Shown: in pieces, positions 45,631 to 56,465 of the stretch
How the letters are laid out: every line of letters starts with the position of its first letter
Position numbering within the stretch: the stretch's first letter is position 1
Source: Periplaneta americana
Taxonomy: Eukaryota; Arthropoda; Insecta; Blattodea; Blattidae
Direction of reading: 5' to 3'
Length of the DNA: 64,000 bases
Assembly (NCBI RefSeq): GCF_040183065.1
Contig: NC_091125.1
Coordinates: forward strand, 126,711,621-126,775,620
Made by a program: the position numbers and the translations under genes
The notes under the pieces: model-generated
Told to the model about the DNA's origin: nothing
The model's database searches: none
What the model saw: only the letters and a program-made list of their open reading frames with translations

Positions 45631-47261
45631 ATAGTCATTTTATTTTATATCTTCCGAAACGGATCAAACTGCAGTAGGCCTATATTACGAAGAAATTATA
45701 TAAAAAGTGTCATGTTATATTTCTACAGAAATAGTCTGATAATATGATTCAACAATGCTGAATTTAGGAAAAAACAGCTCATTTTGAAATAAAGAAGACG
45801 CATATATCTTATTCTAACTGAAGAAAATCTCGATGAGATTGGGTATAAACTAGTAAAATCTCCAGAGAAATCGTTAAGAAAGCTAGCTCAACAGCCATTT
45901 CTATCCAAGACAGCAGCTTGAAAAGCGACGAAATGTTACAACAAGAATCTTATAAGACAACAATAGTTCATGAATTGATTCAAACAGATCATGTGTGTAG
46001 TGTTCAGTTTCGTCGGTAGATGCGAAATCCATTGTGTTTCTGGATATTATCTTTTTAGAAGAAGTGAAATGATCATTAAAGAGGATGGTGAACAGTTTCA
46101 GCACACAACGTTGTTGTACTAAGCGAAACCCGTTTTCTAGGCGTACACCCGTTATACAAAAATTAATTTCTGCGTCTCTATCTCAAGAAGTTTTTCTGCA
46201 ACATTCCCCCTTTCAGCGAATAAGAAATTTGAAGACTACTGACCTAATGGATAGGAAAATAAATAATAGCAATTGATAAGAGCACTACCGTGTTATGTAA
46301 TTAGTAGGTATTGGTAATATTAGAGCAATATAAGCAGTTGAAGTATTGAAACGACTATCGTAGAATAATAACGTAATTATAAAAGAAGAAAAATTAGTTA
46401 AACTTATCTAAGGAGGAAAACCAAAAGGAAAAACGTAATATATCCAAGTTCAACGAACTAGCTGTTACGTGATTTATATACCTCTTATTGCCTACTTAAC
46501 AGGGATTGGTAGTTAACTGGTAGAAATTGTAATATATTTTTTTTATTTAACTTAAATAAATTTCTTTGTGAACAATTTCATAAGTTGGTTATGTAATTTA
46601 TATAGTAGGCCTATATATTCCGAGAATATTATTTTGTATTCAACATATGTTTATTCAAATCGTGGCGACATGATAACCAATAATAAATATATTTAACTTC
46701 AAACGTTGCTTACCGAAACCTACATGTTCCAAGTTTAAAAAGTATAGAAAAACTATTTGAGTATACATATGACATTTGCAGGCTATCTTACAAGATGTAT
46801 GATAATGCCATCCTTTGGAATATTTTTAAGTTATTCTGATCTACATTTTATTATACGAGAGAATTTCCTTTTAAATTATTAAATCATTCAGATATGCCCA
46901 AAGATATATTTAAATAAATACTATTCTATCTGCCAAGAGTGCCTTCTATTATTTCTAAGTTTATGTGATTTTTTTTATCTGAAATGTAGGAGAAGAGAAA
47001 ATTGTACCAATACATGTGCATGTACAGAATAATTAAAACTTAATCATGTTATTAATTTTTTCCCGAGAGTAAAAAGAATATGTATAAACAAATTGTAAAT
47101 CATGCAGTTGTGAGTACTAGAACCTAAGCTATGACAAATAAATTATTATATTTACAATTTTTGCATGGCTTAACAACGAACTTCCTTTAATATTTTCGTA
47201 CTAATAATATATTAGTGCATTATTCTCAATTGAATTTATTCGTAGAAAAGTGTAATAGTTT
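45631..47261. other. No recognised gene
   Basis: AT-rich. Open frames at 45901-46104 (-) and 46085-46276 (+) overlap and show no family motif or splice structure. Within the intron between exons A and B if those exons are real. Confidence 0.4.
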
Positions 47262-47345
47262 TTTATTTGTTACTTTACGACGCTTTACCAGCTGCTATGG
47301 TTATCTAGAGTCTGAATAAAATGAAAGTGATAAATGAGTCCAGAC
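47262..47345 (-). mobile_element. SINE family A tail fragment
   Basis: TTGTTACTTTACGACGCTTT then TGGTTATCTAGAGTCTGAAT and GATAAATGAGTCCAGAC match the tail half of family A; the head is absent. Confidence 0.75.
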
Positions 47346-48665
47346 ATGTAAACAATATGGAATAATATAAAATATTACGTAAATAAGAATATTTTAAAAT
47401 ATTAATTAATTTGAAAAGTAAAAATGATTAATTTCGCGCTGTTTTCTCCATCTTCAGATTTATAATGAGGTCTTGCGCTTGTTTATTGTTTCTTCTTGCT
47501 GGTGTCTTGTGAGGCTGTGTTTATGATTGGTAATTGAATCGAAAATTATGTGCAGTCTGAAATTATGTTGAGTGTTGTGGGTGCGTTGCATATGTTTTAT
47601 ATGTATACATATTTCGTATTTTTCTAGTTTTTTTTTAATTTCTTGCTTTCCGAGTCAATCTGTAGAATTTCCATGTCTGTTTCTATATTACTGTAGTTAT
47701 GGTTGGTGTTTGTGACATGTTCAGTAGGTTGAAAGTATTATGTGATTTGATTATGGTTCCTTGTACACCATGTAATGTATTTGTTGTGTTTTTGTGCTTG
47801 TGTTTCTTATAATATTATGTCTTGTCTGTTTTAGGATATTATATTATATTACGTTGGAATTGCATCTATTCTCTTATGCTATTTATTTGAAGTGTGCATT
47901 TCTTCAGTTTAGTCTTGCTCGTTCAATGTTATGTTGATTAAATTTATTTTAATACATGTTTTCATTTCTTTGCAGTGTTGGAATATTTGATGCTGTGCTA
48001 CATTTTCCATAATGTTCTTGCCAAATCAAATTCGCCTAGAAATTCGGAAGTTCACGTATTTGGTAATTTTATGCCGTCTATACACTCATTTATATTGAAA
48101 TTGAATTTTTTGAAGTTACAAAATATATATATTAAACTCAAAAGAGCAAATGCTGGTCCTTGTGGAAGTTCCATTTACATAATATAATTCTAGAAGTTAC
48201 GTGATAATCAATATATAAATTTAAATTGAGAAAAAAAAATACTAGTTGAAAAAGAGGAAAAATATCTACCAGTATAATAAAACAGTCAAATAATAAATAG
48301 TTTTAGTTTAAGTGAAAGTGTTATTATTAAGATTACTTCATTCTGGTTTGTTTAATAACGTGATCGTATAATTTTTGTCCATTATGTAATGAATTAATTT
48401 TCCCACATTTTTGTATTCAGTTTGGGTTCAAGTAAATGAGGCATCAAATTTCGCCTAGTATTATGAAATTTGTCTATAGCATCTTTACACTTATAGCCTA
48501 TAGATTTTTATGAAAAAAAGTTCAACAGTGTTAAATTATAAATCTGTTCAATATTAACAACACTAAATTCTGAAAAAATTAAGTGTGTTGGGTAACCAAT
48601 AGATTCTGACAAAAAAATTCAAATATCGTTAATATTCGTACCCTAATAATATTTATTTGATGTAG
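47346..48665. other. No recognised gene
   Basis: AT-rich; 47450-47950 is G/T-biased on the + strand but has no repeat structure that I can see. Confidence 0.4.
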
Positions 48666-48847
48666 GCACGTATCAGGCGTGTATGACTTGTATAATGTCA
48701 GAGGAGCCAATTTTATGGACTACGACAGTTGTGAACACATCAAATTTATCTTCTTATCCTACGCACTTCTTTCCACAAATTAATCCCACCTGCCCACAAT
48801 GTTGTTCTGCAGTAAATATTGATGCAGTTCCTGAAAACAGTAGTTAA
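48666..48847 (+). CDS. Possible alternative terminal exon
   Basis: After an acceptor-like TATTTATTTGATGTAG, a 59-codon open stretch reads TYQACMTCIMSEEPILWTTT, VVNTSNLSSYPTHFFPQINP, TCPQCCSAVNIDAVPENSS, then TAA. Two leading bases would complete a Gly codon with exon A's trailing base, so phase fits. It has two Cys pairs (C-x2-C and CPQCC). No nearby AATAAA and no family match, so this may be chance. Confidence 0.2.
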
Positions 48848-49076
48848 AACTGGCAGAATATATTGAATTGCAGTTGCAAAAATATAATGTGCTCAAAAAA
48901 CTGTAGTCTTTCATTATTCAAATGTTTATGCAACTTGAAACCTTCACTACGGCTCAAAGCGTCTTCAGCGTATAATTGTACATTTTCATAATTTCGGTTT
49001 CTGTTTTAACCTAACTTCTGGCAAAATTGTATATTTGCACGCTGTTCAAACATTAATGTAATGAACGTTGCCACTG

Positions 49077-49356
49077 AAATTCTAAAGTCCACACCTGTGG
49101 AGTAACGGTCAGCGCGTCTGACCACGAAACCAGGTGGCCCGGGTTCGAATCCCGGTCGGGGCAAGTTACCTGGTTGAGGTTTTTTCCGGGGTTTTCCCTC
49201 AACCCAATACGAGCAAATGCTGGGTAACTTTCGGTGCTAGACCCCGGACTCATTTCACCGGCATTATCACCTTCATTTCATTCAGACGCTAAACAACCTA
49301 GAAGTTGATACAGCGTCGTAAAATAACCCAATAAAATAAAATAAACAAATTCTAAA
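49077..49356 (+). mobile_element. tRNA-derived SINE (family A), full-length
   Basis: Body 49087-49346; 10-bp target duplication AAATTCTAAA at 49077-49086 and 49347-49356. Box A and box B intact (CCCGGGTTCGAATCCCGG). Intronic if exons A and B are real. Confidence 0.93.
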
Positions 49357-49476
49357 TCGCGCACGGACATCAGCTATCTATCGTCAATGAATATATCATA
49401 TATATAAAGTCTAAAAAAATCAATACACATGCTGGGAGAGGTAGTTAGAGAGGAAAAGACAAACATTTTTTATCAG

Positions 49477-49735
49477 GTCAGTAGCATACTGTATCGTACA
49501 TTCTGTCTTGAACAGGAAAGTTTTGTCTCTAACCCGTTCGATGTGATGGTGATTACACACACTGTTATGAGTTTGCAGCATACTGCTTCGGACAATCGTA
49601 CCGGATCATTCGTCCGATGCAGTATGCTCCAGCCTCATAAGAATGCGTGCAATCATCTTAACATCGAACAGTCCGAGACAAAACCGTTCTGTCCGACACG
49701 GAATGTCCGATGCACTATACTTTCGGCCTCAAGGA
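49477..49735. mobile_element. Near-complete palindrome (~258 bp)
   Basis: The left arm (AGCATACTGTATCGTACATT ... TTGTCTCTAACCCGTTCGAT) is mirrored by the right arm around a centre near 49603 (TACCGGATCATTCG), with about 80 percent agreement by eye. GTCCGA and CGGAC motifs recur. The 113-codon open frame across it is a by-product of the repeat. Confidence 0.75.
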
Positions 49736-50436
49736 AGATAATTTCTACGACTATTCTTTCAACTTTATGAATATTATTCCAAAATACGTTGGAATTTATA
49801 GAAAATTCGAAAAATCGTACGATGAAGCAGTACCAATAACGAAGGCATAGTGGGATATTCAGTGGTTTCCCGTTAAAACACATACATTAAGACAACGTGC
49901 ATGGTGTGAAACTCGATTACTCAAACTTTCCTTCATTGGCTAAGTGCCCTAACCAACTGAGCTAGATTGTCAGGCACGCTATTGCATTTCGTATCTTGTC
50001 TTTCCGGGAGTATTGAAATGTGTGAGAATTTCTATTATTACGAAGAAGGTCTAGGTGATTCGATAGATAGGCCTATGGCCTGGAAGCAATTTTTATTCTT
50101 TCGCCCAATCTTGTCACGATTATTGCACATTATAAGGATTTTACTCCCTGTCATGTACAAGTACTGTATGTGACATCATCTTAATGCTACGTGCCTACTC
50201 CATCACCAAGAGAGGCAAGAAAAGGAAACTAAACAATATCTCTTACGTGTTATCGAATCCAAAAACAGTAGACCTATACCTTCTCCTCGCCTTCCTGATG
50301 ATAAACCTACGAGTATAGGAAGCTCCGACACTTGGAATATATTTGTATTTCGCATTACATGGAACACCACGAAACTCTCAAATAATTACTGTTATTTTTT
50401 ACCGATTTCTAAATTTATTTTTTATTATTCTTTCAG

Positions 50437-50488
50437 ACGACTTCATAATGGATTCCTCAGAATCACATTTAAGGATGAGTCCACCGCC
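50437..50488 (+). CDS. Candidate host exon B
   Basis: Strong pyrimidine tract and acceptor (TTTTATTATTCTTTCAG) and a consensus donor GTAAGT at 50489. The 52-nt exon reads DFIMDSSESHLRMSPP with two leading and two trailing bases. Leading AC joins exon A's G (Asp); trailing CC joins exon C's G (Pro). Serine and proline rich. This is the best-supported splice pair in the set. Confidence 0.6.
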
Positions 50489-51438
50489 GTAAGTATTAAT
50501 TTTATTATTATACTGTAAACTGTGATAAACTTGACCGCTGGGATAATCTTGAACACAAAAAGAAAATATTTAAATGGCATCAGTTGCACTGAATATATTT
50601 AAAAAAATCATTATTTCTCCATTCCCTAAATATTGTTTTTATAATTATAAGACACAATTGGGGCTGATATAATGATTTAAATCTTTCTTTTTGTGGTCAA
50701 GTTTACCCCAGCGATCAAGTTCATCCCAGTTTACGGTACTAGAATGTTGGCCCTCTGTACCTCCTATTACCCATCTCAAAATATTTAGTCTGTACCAGTT
50801 GAGCGTTGTAAATTGCTATTTGGACACATTGAAGACTGAATTTGTTAAGCTGACATTAAGACTATAGGCCAGGAAAACGACCAGCAGATTTGAACTTAAA
50901 ATATATTTGAAATAATATTTCTCTCTAAATTACCTACCATAAAAAATTTCAAATAATTAACAATAATTTAAAACAATTTCAAATGAGAAATACACAACAA
51001 CAAAAAAGGATCACCAGTGTCGTGCTTTCGACATTACTCCTTATGTGCTAGCTATTAGATGAAGTGTATGGTTGATTTCGTAAAATCTGAACAGAATATT
51101 TTATTATTTCTGCAGCAATATTTTTCATAATTTTTAAAGGAGTTCCAAAAGACTTAAAACATTCCACTGATACTTTTGGAATAATATTGTTCTCAAAACA
51201 AAGTTAGTATCATTTATAGTACCAAAGGGTATTTTGAAGGGAATGGAAATGGAATATTTACGGGTTTTCACCACATTATCATTTTAATCATCATTTCCAT
51301 TTAACAATGTCAACTGTGTTATACTTTAGATATTTTTTGGTATAAATATCCTTTGTCATAGCCACATAGTGTTATAAAATTAATTTTATATATGCGTCCA
51401 TTGCTATTTAACGATATATATGGATATACACACAAATG
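50489..51438. other. Intron sequence, nothing identified
   Basis: AT-rich sequence between exon B and the fold-back element, no features seen. Confidence 0.4.
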
Positions 51439-52233
51439 TATACAGAGTGATTCAAAAGTAGTTATCGCCACTTGCGGAACTTATTTCCGAAAACTTTCTG
51501 AGCAACAACTGTCATATAAACACGGGTTATATTCTCATTACGAGTATTTTCTGAGTTACACTAATTTGGAGCTGTTTAAAAAAGTACTTTTTTTTCTTTA
51601 GTCTTGAGGGTAAAAGAATGTTGCAAATAGAGAATGAACTATTTAGAAATAAACTTTCTTTAATTGGCTAGTGTTCTGAAGCTAAAACTGTGTTGTTAAT
51701 TCGTTAATTGATTTGTACAGATTTTTTTCAATTTTCTTTATTAAAATTTACTTTATTCTTACACACTTATCACTCTTACACACTTATCACAACAATTGTT
51801 ACAGATTACATGACTTGTAGCAACATGATTATTCATAGTTTAATTTTGCATCCTAATGTACAGTCTTAAAGAGTTTACAAGAATAACGTGATTTATAACA
51901 ATTGTTGTGGTAAGTGTGTAAGAAAAATGTAATATTGTAGTAATTTGAAAAAAAAAAATCTGTATCAAGCCACTATGGAATTAACAGCACATTTTTAGCT
52001 TCAGAATACTTGCCAAATAAAGAAATTATACTTCTGAATAATAATTCATTCTCTAATTTATTGTAATATTCTTTTAGCCTTAAAACTAAATATAAAAAAT
52101 GTATTTTTAATAACTTCAAATTAGTGCAACTCTGAAAATATTGAGCGGAGGACCCATGTTTATGTGATATGTTTTGCTCAAAATGTCTTCGGAAATAAGC
52201 TCCGTGGTAACTCCTTGCGAATCACCCTGTATA
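51439..52233. mobile_element. Giant fold-back element (~790 bp, arms ~390 bp)
   Basis: Ends TACAGAGTGATTCAAAAGTA (left) and, on the other strand, TACAGGGTGATTCGCAAGGA, flanked by TA. The arms continue to match inward (GAACTTATTTCCGAAAACTT / GAGCTTATTTCCGAAGACAT; CACACTTATCAC / CACACTTACCAC) almost to the centre near 51830. The TACAGGGTGATTC end is common in Tc1/mariner-related MITEs. It lies in the intron between exons B and C. Confidence 0.85.
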
Positions 52234-52325
52234 TGTTATTGCGAAACATTTCTTTCCTTAAATGTCGAATTTTTATTTTATTGTATATATATTATGCAAT
52301 GTTTATATTAATATTCATGTTGCAG

Positions 52326-52581
52326 GTTGCCAACTGTACCAACTGGTCACTATCCATTCCTGAAATATGGAGGAATTGCCGCATATTTTGGAAATTTTTA
52401 TGATCAAAACCAAATTGTTAGGCATAAAAGAATTCCAGCAAATCAGGATACTTCCTCACTGATCACGACCAAATCTTCTCTTGACTACGACAAACACAAG
52501 AGAAGAAACATGAACACCAAATCTAGAGTCGACCGAGATTTCAACAAAAAAATTGTAACAGCCTTAAAAAACTCCCGATGA
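52326..52581 (+). CDS. Candidate terminal host exon C
   Basis: Acceptor ATATTCATGTTGCAG ends at 52325. With one leading base it reads LPTVPTGHYPFLKYGGIAAY, FGNFYDQNQIVRHKRIPANQ, DTSSLITTKSSLDYDKHKRR, NMNTKSRVDRDFNKKIVTAL, KNSR and TGA: 84 codons without a stop in AT-rich DNA. Joined to exon B it gives SPP-P-LPTVPTGHYPF, a continuous proline-rich stretch. The C-terminus is basic with no membrane span. No AATAAA within 500 bp; AATACA at 52587 is a possible weak signal. I do not recognise the family. Confidence 0.6.
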
Positions 52582-52995
52582 TTGAGTGAATACATTTTTG
52601 TTCTATTGTGTTTCATGTTATTGTTATTACATGCAGATAACGCTAGTTGCTTATTAGCTAAAGCACGTCGCATATTCTCTTGCATGTAGGTGCCCCACAC
52701 TACGATATTTGGCAGCAAGCGAACGCTTTAGGATATGTAGCATCTAGCGGAGATTCCTTGAACTTCATATTAATGCTCTCTCATGAATTGGACAGAGTTA
52801 CGCAATAATAGACCAACCGACAATTTGAAAAAACAAAAGAGAGAGAGAGATATTTGCACAAACCTGTTGATGGCAGGCTAATTTAACTTGGAAAAAAATC
52901 AAGAATGCGAAATCTGAATTTTGCTGCTATTTATAAGCAATAATTCGTTTATTGCATAAAATTTATTTATTTATTTTGCTTTGAAATATTAATTC

Positions 52996-53196
52996 AACTA
53001 CTGGTCTCTTATCAAAAATCGGTTACCCTTTTTTGATATTATTTGTGTTAATTTTTTGTAATAGTATGAATGTTATAATACTTACTTCTTGCATGAAATG
53101 TTTTGTAAAAAAAAAAAAAAAGATTTATTTCAGTGGCCAATATCTCGAAACAGGTTTTTGGCGCTTGGTCTCTTATTGCGTAACTCCGTCCAATTG
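52996..53196. repeat. Interspersed repeat, copy 2 of 2
   Basis: Same orientation as 14846-15032; differs by a longer A-run at 53107-53121. Probably the 3' UTR or downstream flank of exon C. Confidence 0.75.
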
Positions 53197-53499
53197 TACC
53201 CCGAACAAACATGTGTTCACGTCAAAACGACAGTATATGGATAAGACATGAGACCTGGTTTCTTTCAATCAATATTGTTATTAAGATAATCTACTGAGCA
53301 GGGAAACTGTGTTTTAAGAGATTTCAATCTTAAGTATGAAAGCTGATCTTTAAGTAAGGTTCCAACTGCAATAGTACCCTGTTTGTTATGAGAAATTAAT
53401 TATTTTCCTTTGTGTAGACACTCTCCATGATCAAAAATTTTCCGATAGTACGACCTAGCGAATATAGGAACATTTTCAGTTCTTTGACTACAATATTAT

Positions 53500-53695
53500 G
53501 GAGTATCTCCTCACAGCCCGGATTTGGTTTCATACCATTTTAATTTGTTTGGACCACTGAATAAACGTAGTGCAGGAAGACGATTTCTGGATGATGCAAC
53601 TGTACAGGATGCTGTGCATGATTGGTTGGGACATCAAGGACCGGATTTCTGCACAAGTTGATGCTCCGATGGGAGTCGAGAACACTATGTAGAAA
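53500..53695 (+). pseudogene. Mariner transposase C-terminal fragment
   Basis: The reading HSPDLVSYHFNLFGPLNKRS, AGRRFLDDATVQDAVHDWLG, HQGPDFCTS matches the third catalytic Asp segment ((Y/H)SPDL.P.dFhLF) and the following helical region of mariner/SETMAR-type transposases. The A in AP is changed to S. A stop follows. No terminal repeats found; the adjoining MITE at 53701 may have cut it. Confidence 0.8.
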
Positions 53696-53700
53696 AATAG

Positions 53701-53941
53701 TAGGGTAAAGGTTGGTAATATTGTGATATGATTAATATTGTGACAGTTCTTTTTGAGAGTTTATTAACATTTTAATGAGCGAGAGGAAGATCAGTTTTTT
53801 GTGTCAACGTATTAAGGGAATGTTCGTTGACAAGTTTCTGCACAAAACCGATCCTTCTCTCGCTCAGTAAAATTGTAATAAATTCTCAAAAAGAACTATC
53901 ACAATATTAGTCGTATCACAATATTATCAACCTTTACTCTA
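53701..53941. mobile_element. MITE with ~95-bp TIRs
   Basis: Ends TAGGGTAAAGGTTGGTAATA and, inverted, TAGAGTAAAGGTTGATAATA; arms match through GTTCTTTTTGAGA.TTTATTA and GAGCGAGAG to the loop (53800-53850). TA at both edges suggests a Tc1/mariner-type duplication. Confidence 0.85.
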
Positions 53942-54054
53942 TGCAGTTCAACATTGTAAATATAAATTTGTGCATATTTTATGCAAAGAAACCTCAGCAA
54001 AACAGAAAACCTTACTTAATGATCGACCTTCGTATATGATGAAGAAGTAATAGC

Positions 54055-54238
54055 ATAGTCTACTATATACAGTCACGAAGCTTGAGTTTCGAGGGTGCTA
54101 GAAACAATAGACTGTGACGGTACTATTTTGCATTGCCTGTAATGAGGCGATATTAGCGATCCTAGTGGTGAGCAACTATCTAATGTTTGCATAATTTATT
54201 ACGTATTGAGCTTCGCGACTGTATATACTAGACTGTGG
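54055..54238. mobile_element. MITE, copy 2 of an inverted pair with 26725-26900
   Basis: Inverted relative to 26725; ends CATAGTCTACTATATACAGT and, inverted, CACAGTCTAGTATATACAGT, followed by CGCGAAGC or CACGAAGC. Confidence 0.8.
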
Positions 54239-54553
54239 TAATAGTTCTCTTCTTCTGTCCGAACAAAAGTTACTGTTCTAAGACTTCTTCCTACATTACA
54301 GAAAAGTTTTTAAAAATATTTATGATTCTTTTGATATATCCGTTTGTGTGTACATACATAATTTGAAGAATAAATAATGCTATTAATTTTTATTTCTGAG
54401 CATAATCATCACTGTTGAAAATAACATGCCAACAAACCTTTATATTCCTCACAAAAGAATTCGTCCCAGGACCAAGACATTCAAATGGGTACCTTTCTAG
54501 CTGCTGCATCCGAGATTCGCGCGTTTGAACTCGGACAAGGTATATTAAAAGTC

Positions 54554-55495
54554 CTATTACGCACTTTCGACCAGTCGCCGAATACTAGGTCGTCCGCAAC
54601 CATTTGGGTCATCATTTAAGCTCTTGCACATATGACCGTAGCAACCAGCGAGTTTCTGACGATTATAGAAACATTAGCAATACGCGGGAGATGAGCAGAT
54701 TTCGACGACAAACAAGATTCAAATGTACACGTTCAGACTGCGAGAATATTTGTGGAGACCAGCAGCGCAATGAGTTTCAACATTGAAACATTTACTTCAA
54801 ATATTTTTCTGCTTTGATGATATACTTGTTGCGTGGTAATGTTATTTAACAGAAAATTATATATTTTCTGCTGCTTCTGGCTGAAATGATAAGAAAACGG
54901 TCTACTTTTGCATTAGGATATTAAAAAGAAGCTCATTGGCTTCAATCGACGTTCTCGTATTTTATTAAACAGTCACAGTGCTGAGAGCCACTGTATGACC
55001 GAATAAGGATTAATTTTCCATTTCATTTAATTTCACGTATTAATTATTTTCATTTAATCACTGATGTTTGAATGTTCTACTTGTATCAAGGTGAGTGAAT
55101 ATATAACTTACCTCAAAGCAAGAAATACTTTTCCTTCGGAAGGAATGCAAGGGCGCATATTCGTATCCGTTCTCAGTGCATTTAACAGATCATTGAAAGA
55201 CTTCAGACATCTTTGCAAAGTCAAAAAATTATTGTCAAATTTTCTTGCGCATTTGCAAAATGCAATAATCGTACCTTTGTCACAGCGTTCTTGCAGTAAA
55301 GGATGTAGGCTATCCAGCACTATATTTTTATTTTTATTTTTCTGCAGACAAATCATTATGGCAATCTATGCCATGTTCATAATTCTTCTTGATGGTCGCA
55401 GCAGAGTGTCACATGTTGGTCTCCTAGTTCGGTCACTCGATTTCTGGTCTGTTGTCGACCAAGTCACTGGCGACTGGTCGACAGTGCGTAATAAC
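54554..55495. repeat. Inverted repeat pair, possible DNA element ends
   Basis: 54554-54595 and 55457-55495 share, inverted, GGCGACTGGTCGA.AGTGCG then TAATA, with CGACC..AGT just inside. They bracket 860 bp including the start of the 55064 ORF. Duplications were not identified. Confidence 0.45.
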
Positions 55496-55675
55496 CCTAA
55501 AGGACAAATAATCCTGAGAATGTTTTCCTCTCGTGGAGGGGAGATAAAAGCAGGGGTATTTTCTTTTAAGATTTACGCAAGAATACAGAATAAATGGTAT
55601 TTGCATTTTTTATTCACTTGTGCCTATATTTGTTTCTTTTTGTATTTGTATTTTTTTCTCAGATTAAATAAATAA
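55064..55675 (+). CDS. 203-codon open frame of unknown status
   Basis: The longest ATG-started non-repetitive frame in the window. It begins MFECSTCIKVSEYITYLKAR, has hydrophobic stretches at about residues 90-110 (MAIYAMFIILL) and the C-terminus (FLFTCAYICFFLYLYFFLRL). A donor-like GTGAGT (55091) and acceptor-like TTTTTCTGCAG (55337-55347) lie inside, and the second inverted repeat falls at 55457-55495, so the frame crosses unrelated sequence. No family motif. More likely a chance frame in T-rich DNA than a gene. Confidence 0.2.
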   Translation: MFECSTCIKVSEYITYLKARNTFPSEGMQGRIFVSVLSAFNRSLKDFRHLCKVKKLLSNFLAHLQNAIIVPLSQRSCSKGCRLSSTIFLFLFFCRQIIMAIYAMFIILLDGRSRVSHVGLLVRSLDFWSVVDQVTGDWSTVRNNPKGQIILRMFSSRGGEIKAGVFSFKIYARIQNKWYLHFLFTCAYICFFLYLYFFLRLNK

Positions 55676-55864
55676 GTTATTTAACTATATGTATGAGCTC
55701 TTCTATTATCATAGTTCTAATATTATCAGCAATTAATCATGATTATCCCAACATTATTGTCACAAAAATTCAACTGAAAGCCTTGAAAAAAGATCAGTCT
55801 TTTAATGTGGTTTTGATCCTACAAGAACATATAGATTAATCGATATTTGCAGTGTCAAAATACA

Positions 55865-56045
55865 GTCTATACGAGGGCTGGGCATCGGGAGCGAAACCAG
55901 TCTCTAAACGGGGACGCTTAATATTCATCCGTCACTGGATCAACGGTGCGCGGTGTTCAGCGGGGAAGAAAGGGGATGAAGAGAAATCATATGGCTCCCC
56001 GTGAGAGAGTAGAATCCGCTCTTGCTGCCCAGCCCTGGTCTATAC
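55865..56045. mobile_element. hAT MITE, copy 1, with 8-bp duplication
   Basis: 165-bp element at 55873-56037 flanked by a perfect 8-bp duplication GTCTATAC (55865-55872, 56038-56045), diagnostic of hAT-type insertion. Ends GAGGGCTGGGCATCGGGAGC and, inverted, CAGGGCTGGGCAGCAAGAGC. Interior contains GGTGCGCGGTGTTCAGCGGG. Non-coding. Inverted relative to the copy at 60880. Confidence 0.9.
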
Positions 56046-56465
56046 TTTAATGACACTGAAACTCCGTGTAGCTCATCCTCACTAATATTGCGTATTATCT
56101 GTGTTCAACGCTTCTTTCTGCCCATCCGTCTGTGTACTGTGAATTATACTAAGTTAATGAGCGGGATAATTGCATATTCCCTTTTCTCTAGTTCCTTCCT
56201 CATTCAGGAACAATGAAGATGAAAGATAATTTGTAGTAAAATCTGATAATTTTTCGTTTTAAATAGTAAAATAACTAACTCTAAATTCTACCGTAAAAAG
56301 TTTTTCTTGTGTCTCGAGTAACATGGGACACAAAATTCATTTTTTTGCGATAGTGCGTAAAGCTGCACTTTACCCACTGTTATCAGTGCGTAAAGTGAGC
56401 CTTTAAAATAGTACTTAGTAAAAAATTAATTAATCATTTTATAAGCTCTGCTATTCATTTTATGC
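56046..56465. other. No recognised gene
   Basis: Contains a small palindrome at 56356-56402 (AGTGCGTAAAG repeated and inverted as CTTTAC.CAC). No exon or element ends. Confidence 0.4.

Noticed and set aside
49429-49770. 113-codon frame as a gene
   Set aside because: It spans a palindrome; both arms encode mirrored sequence.
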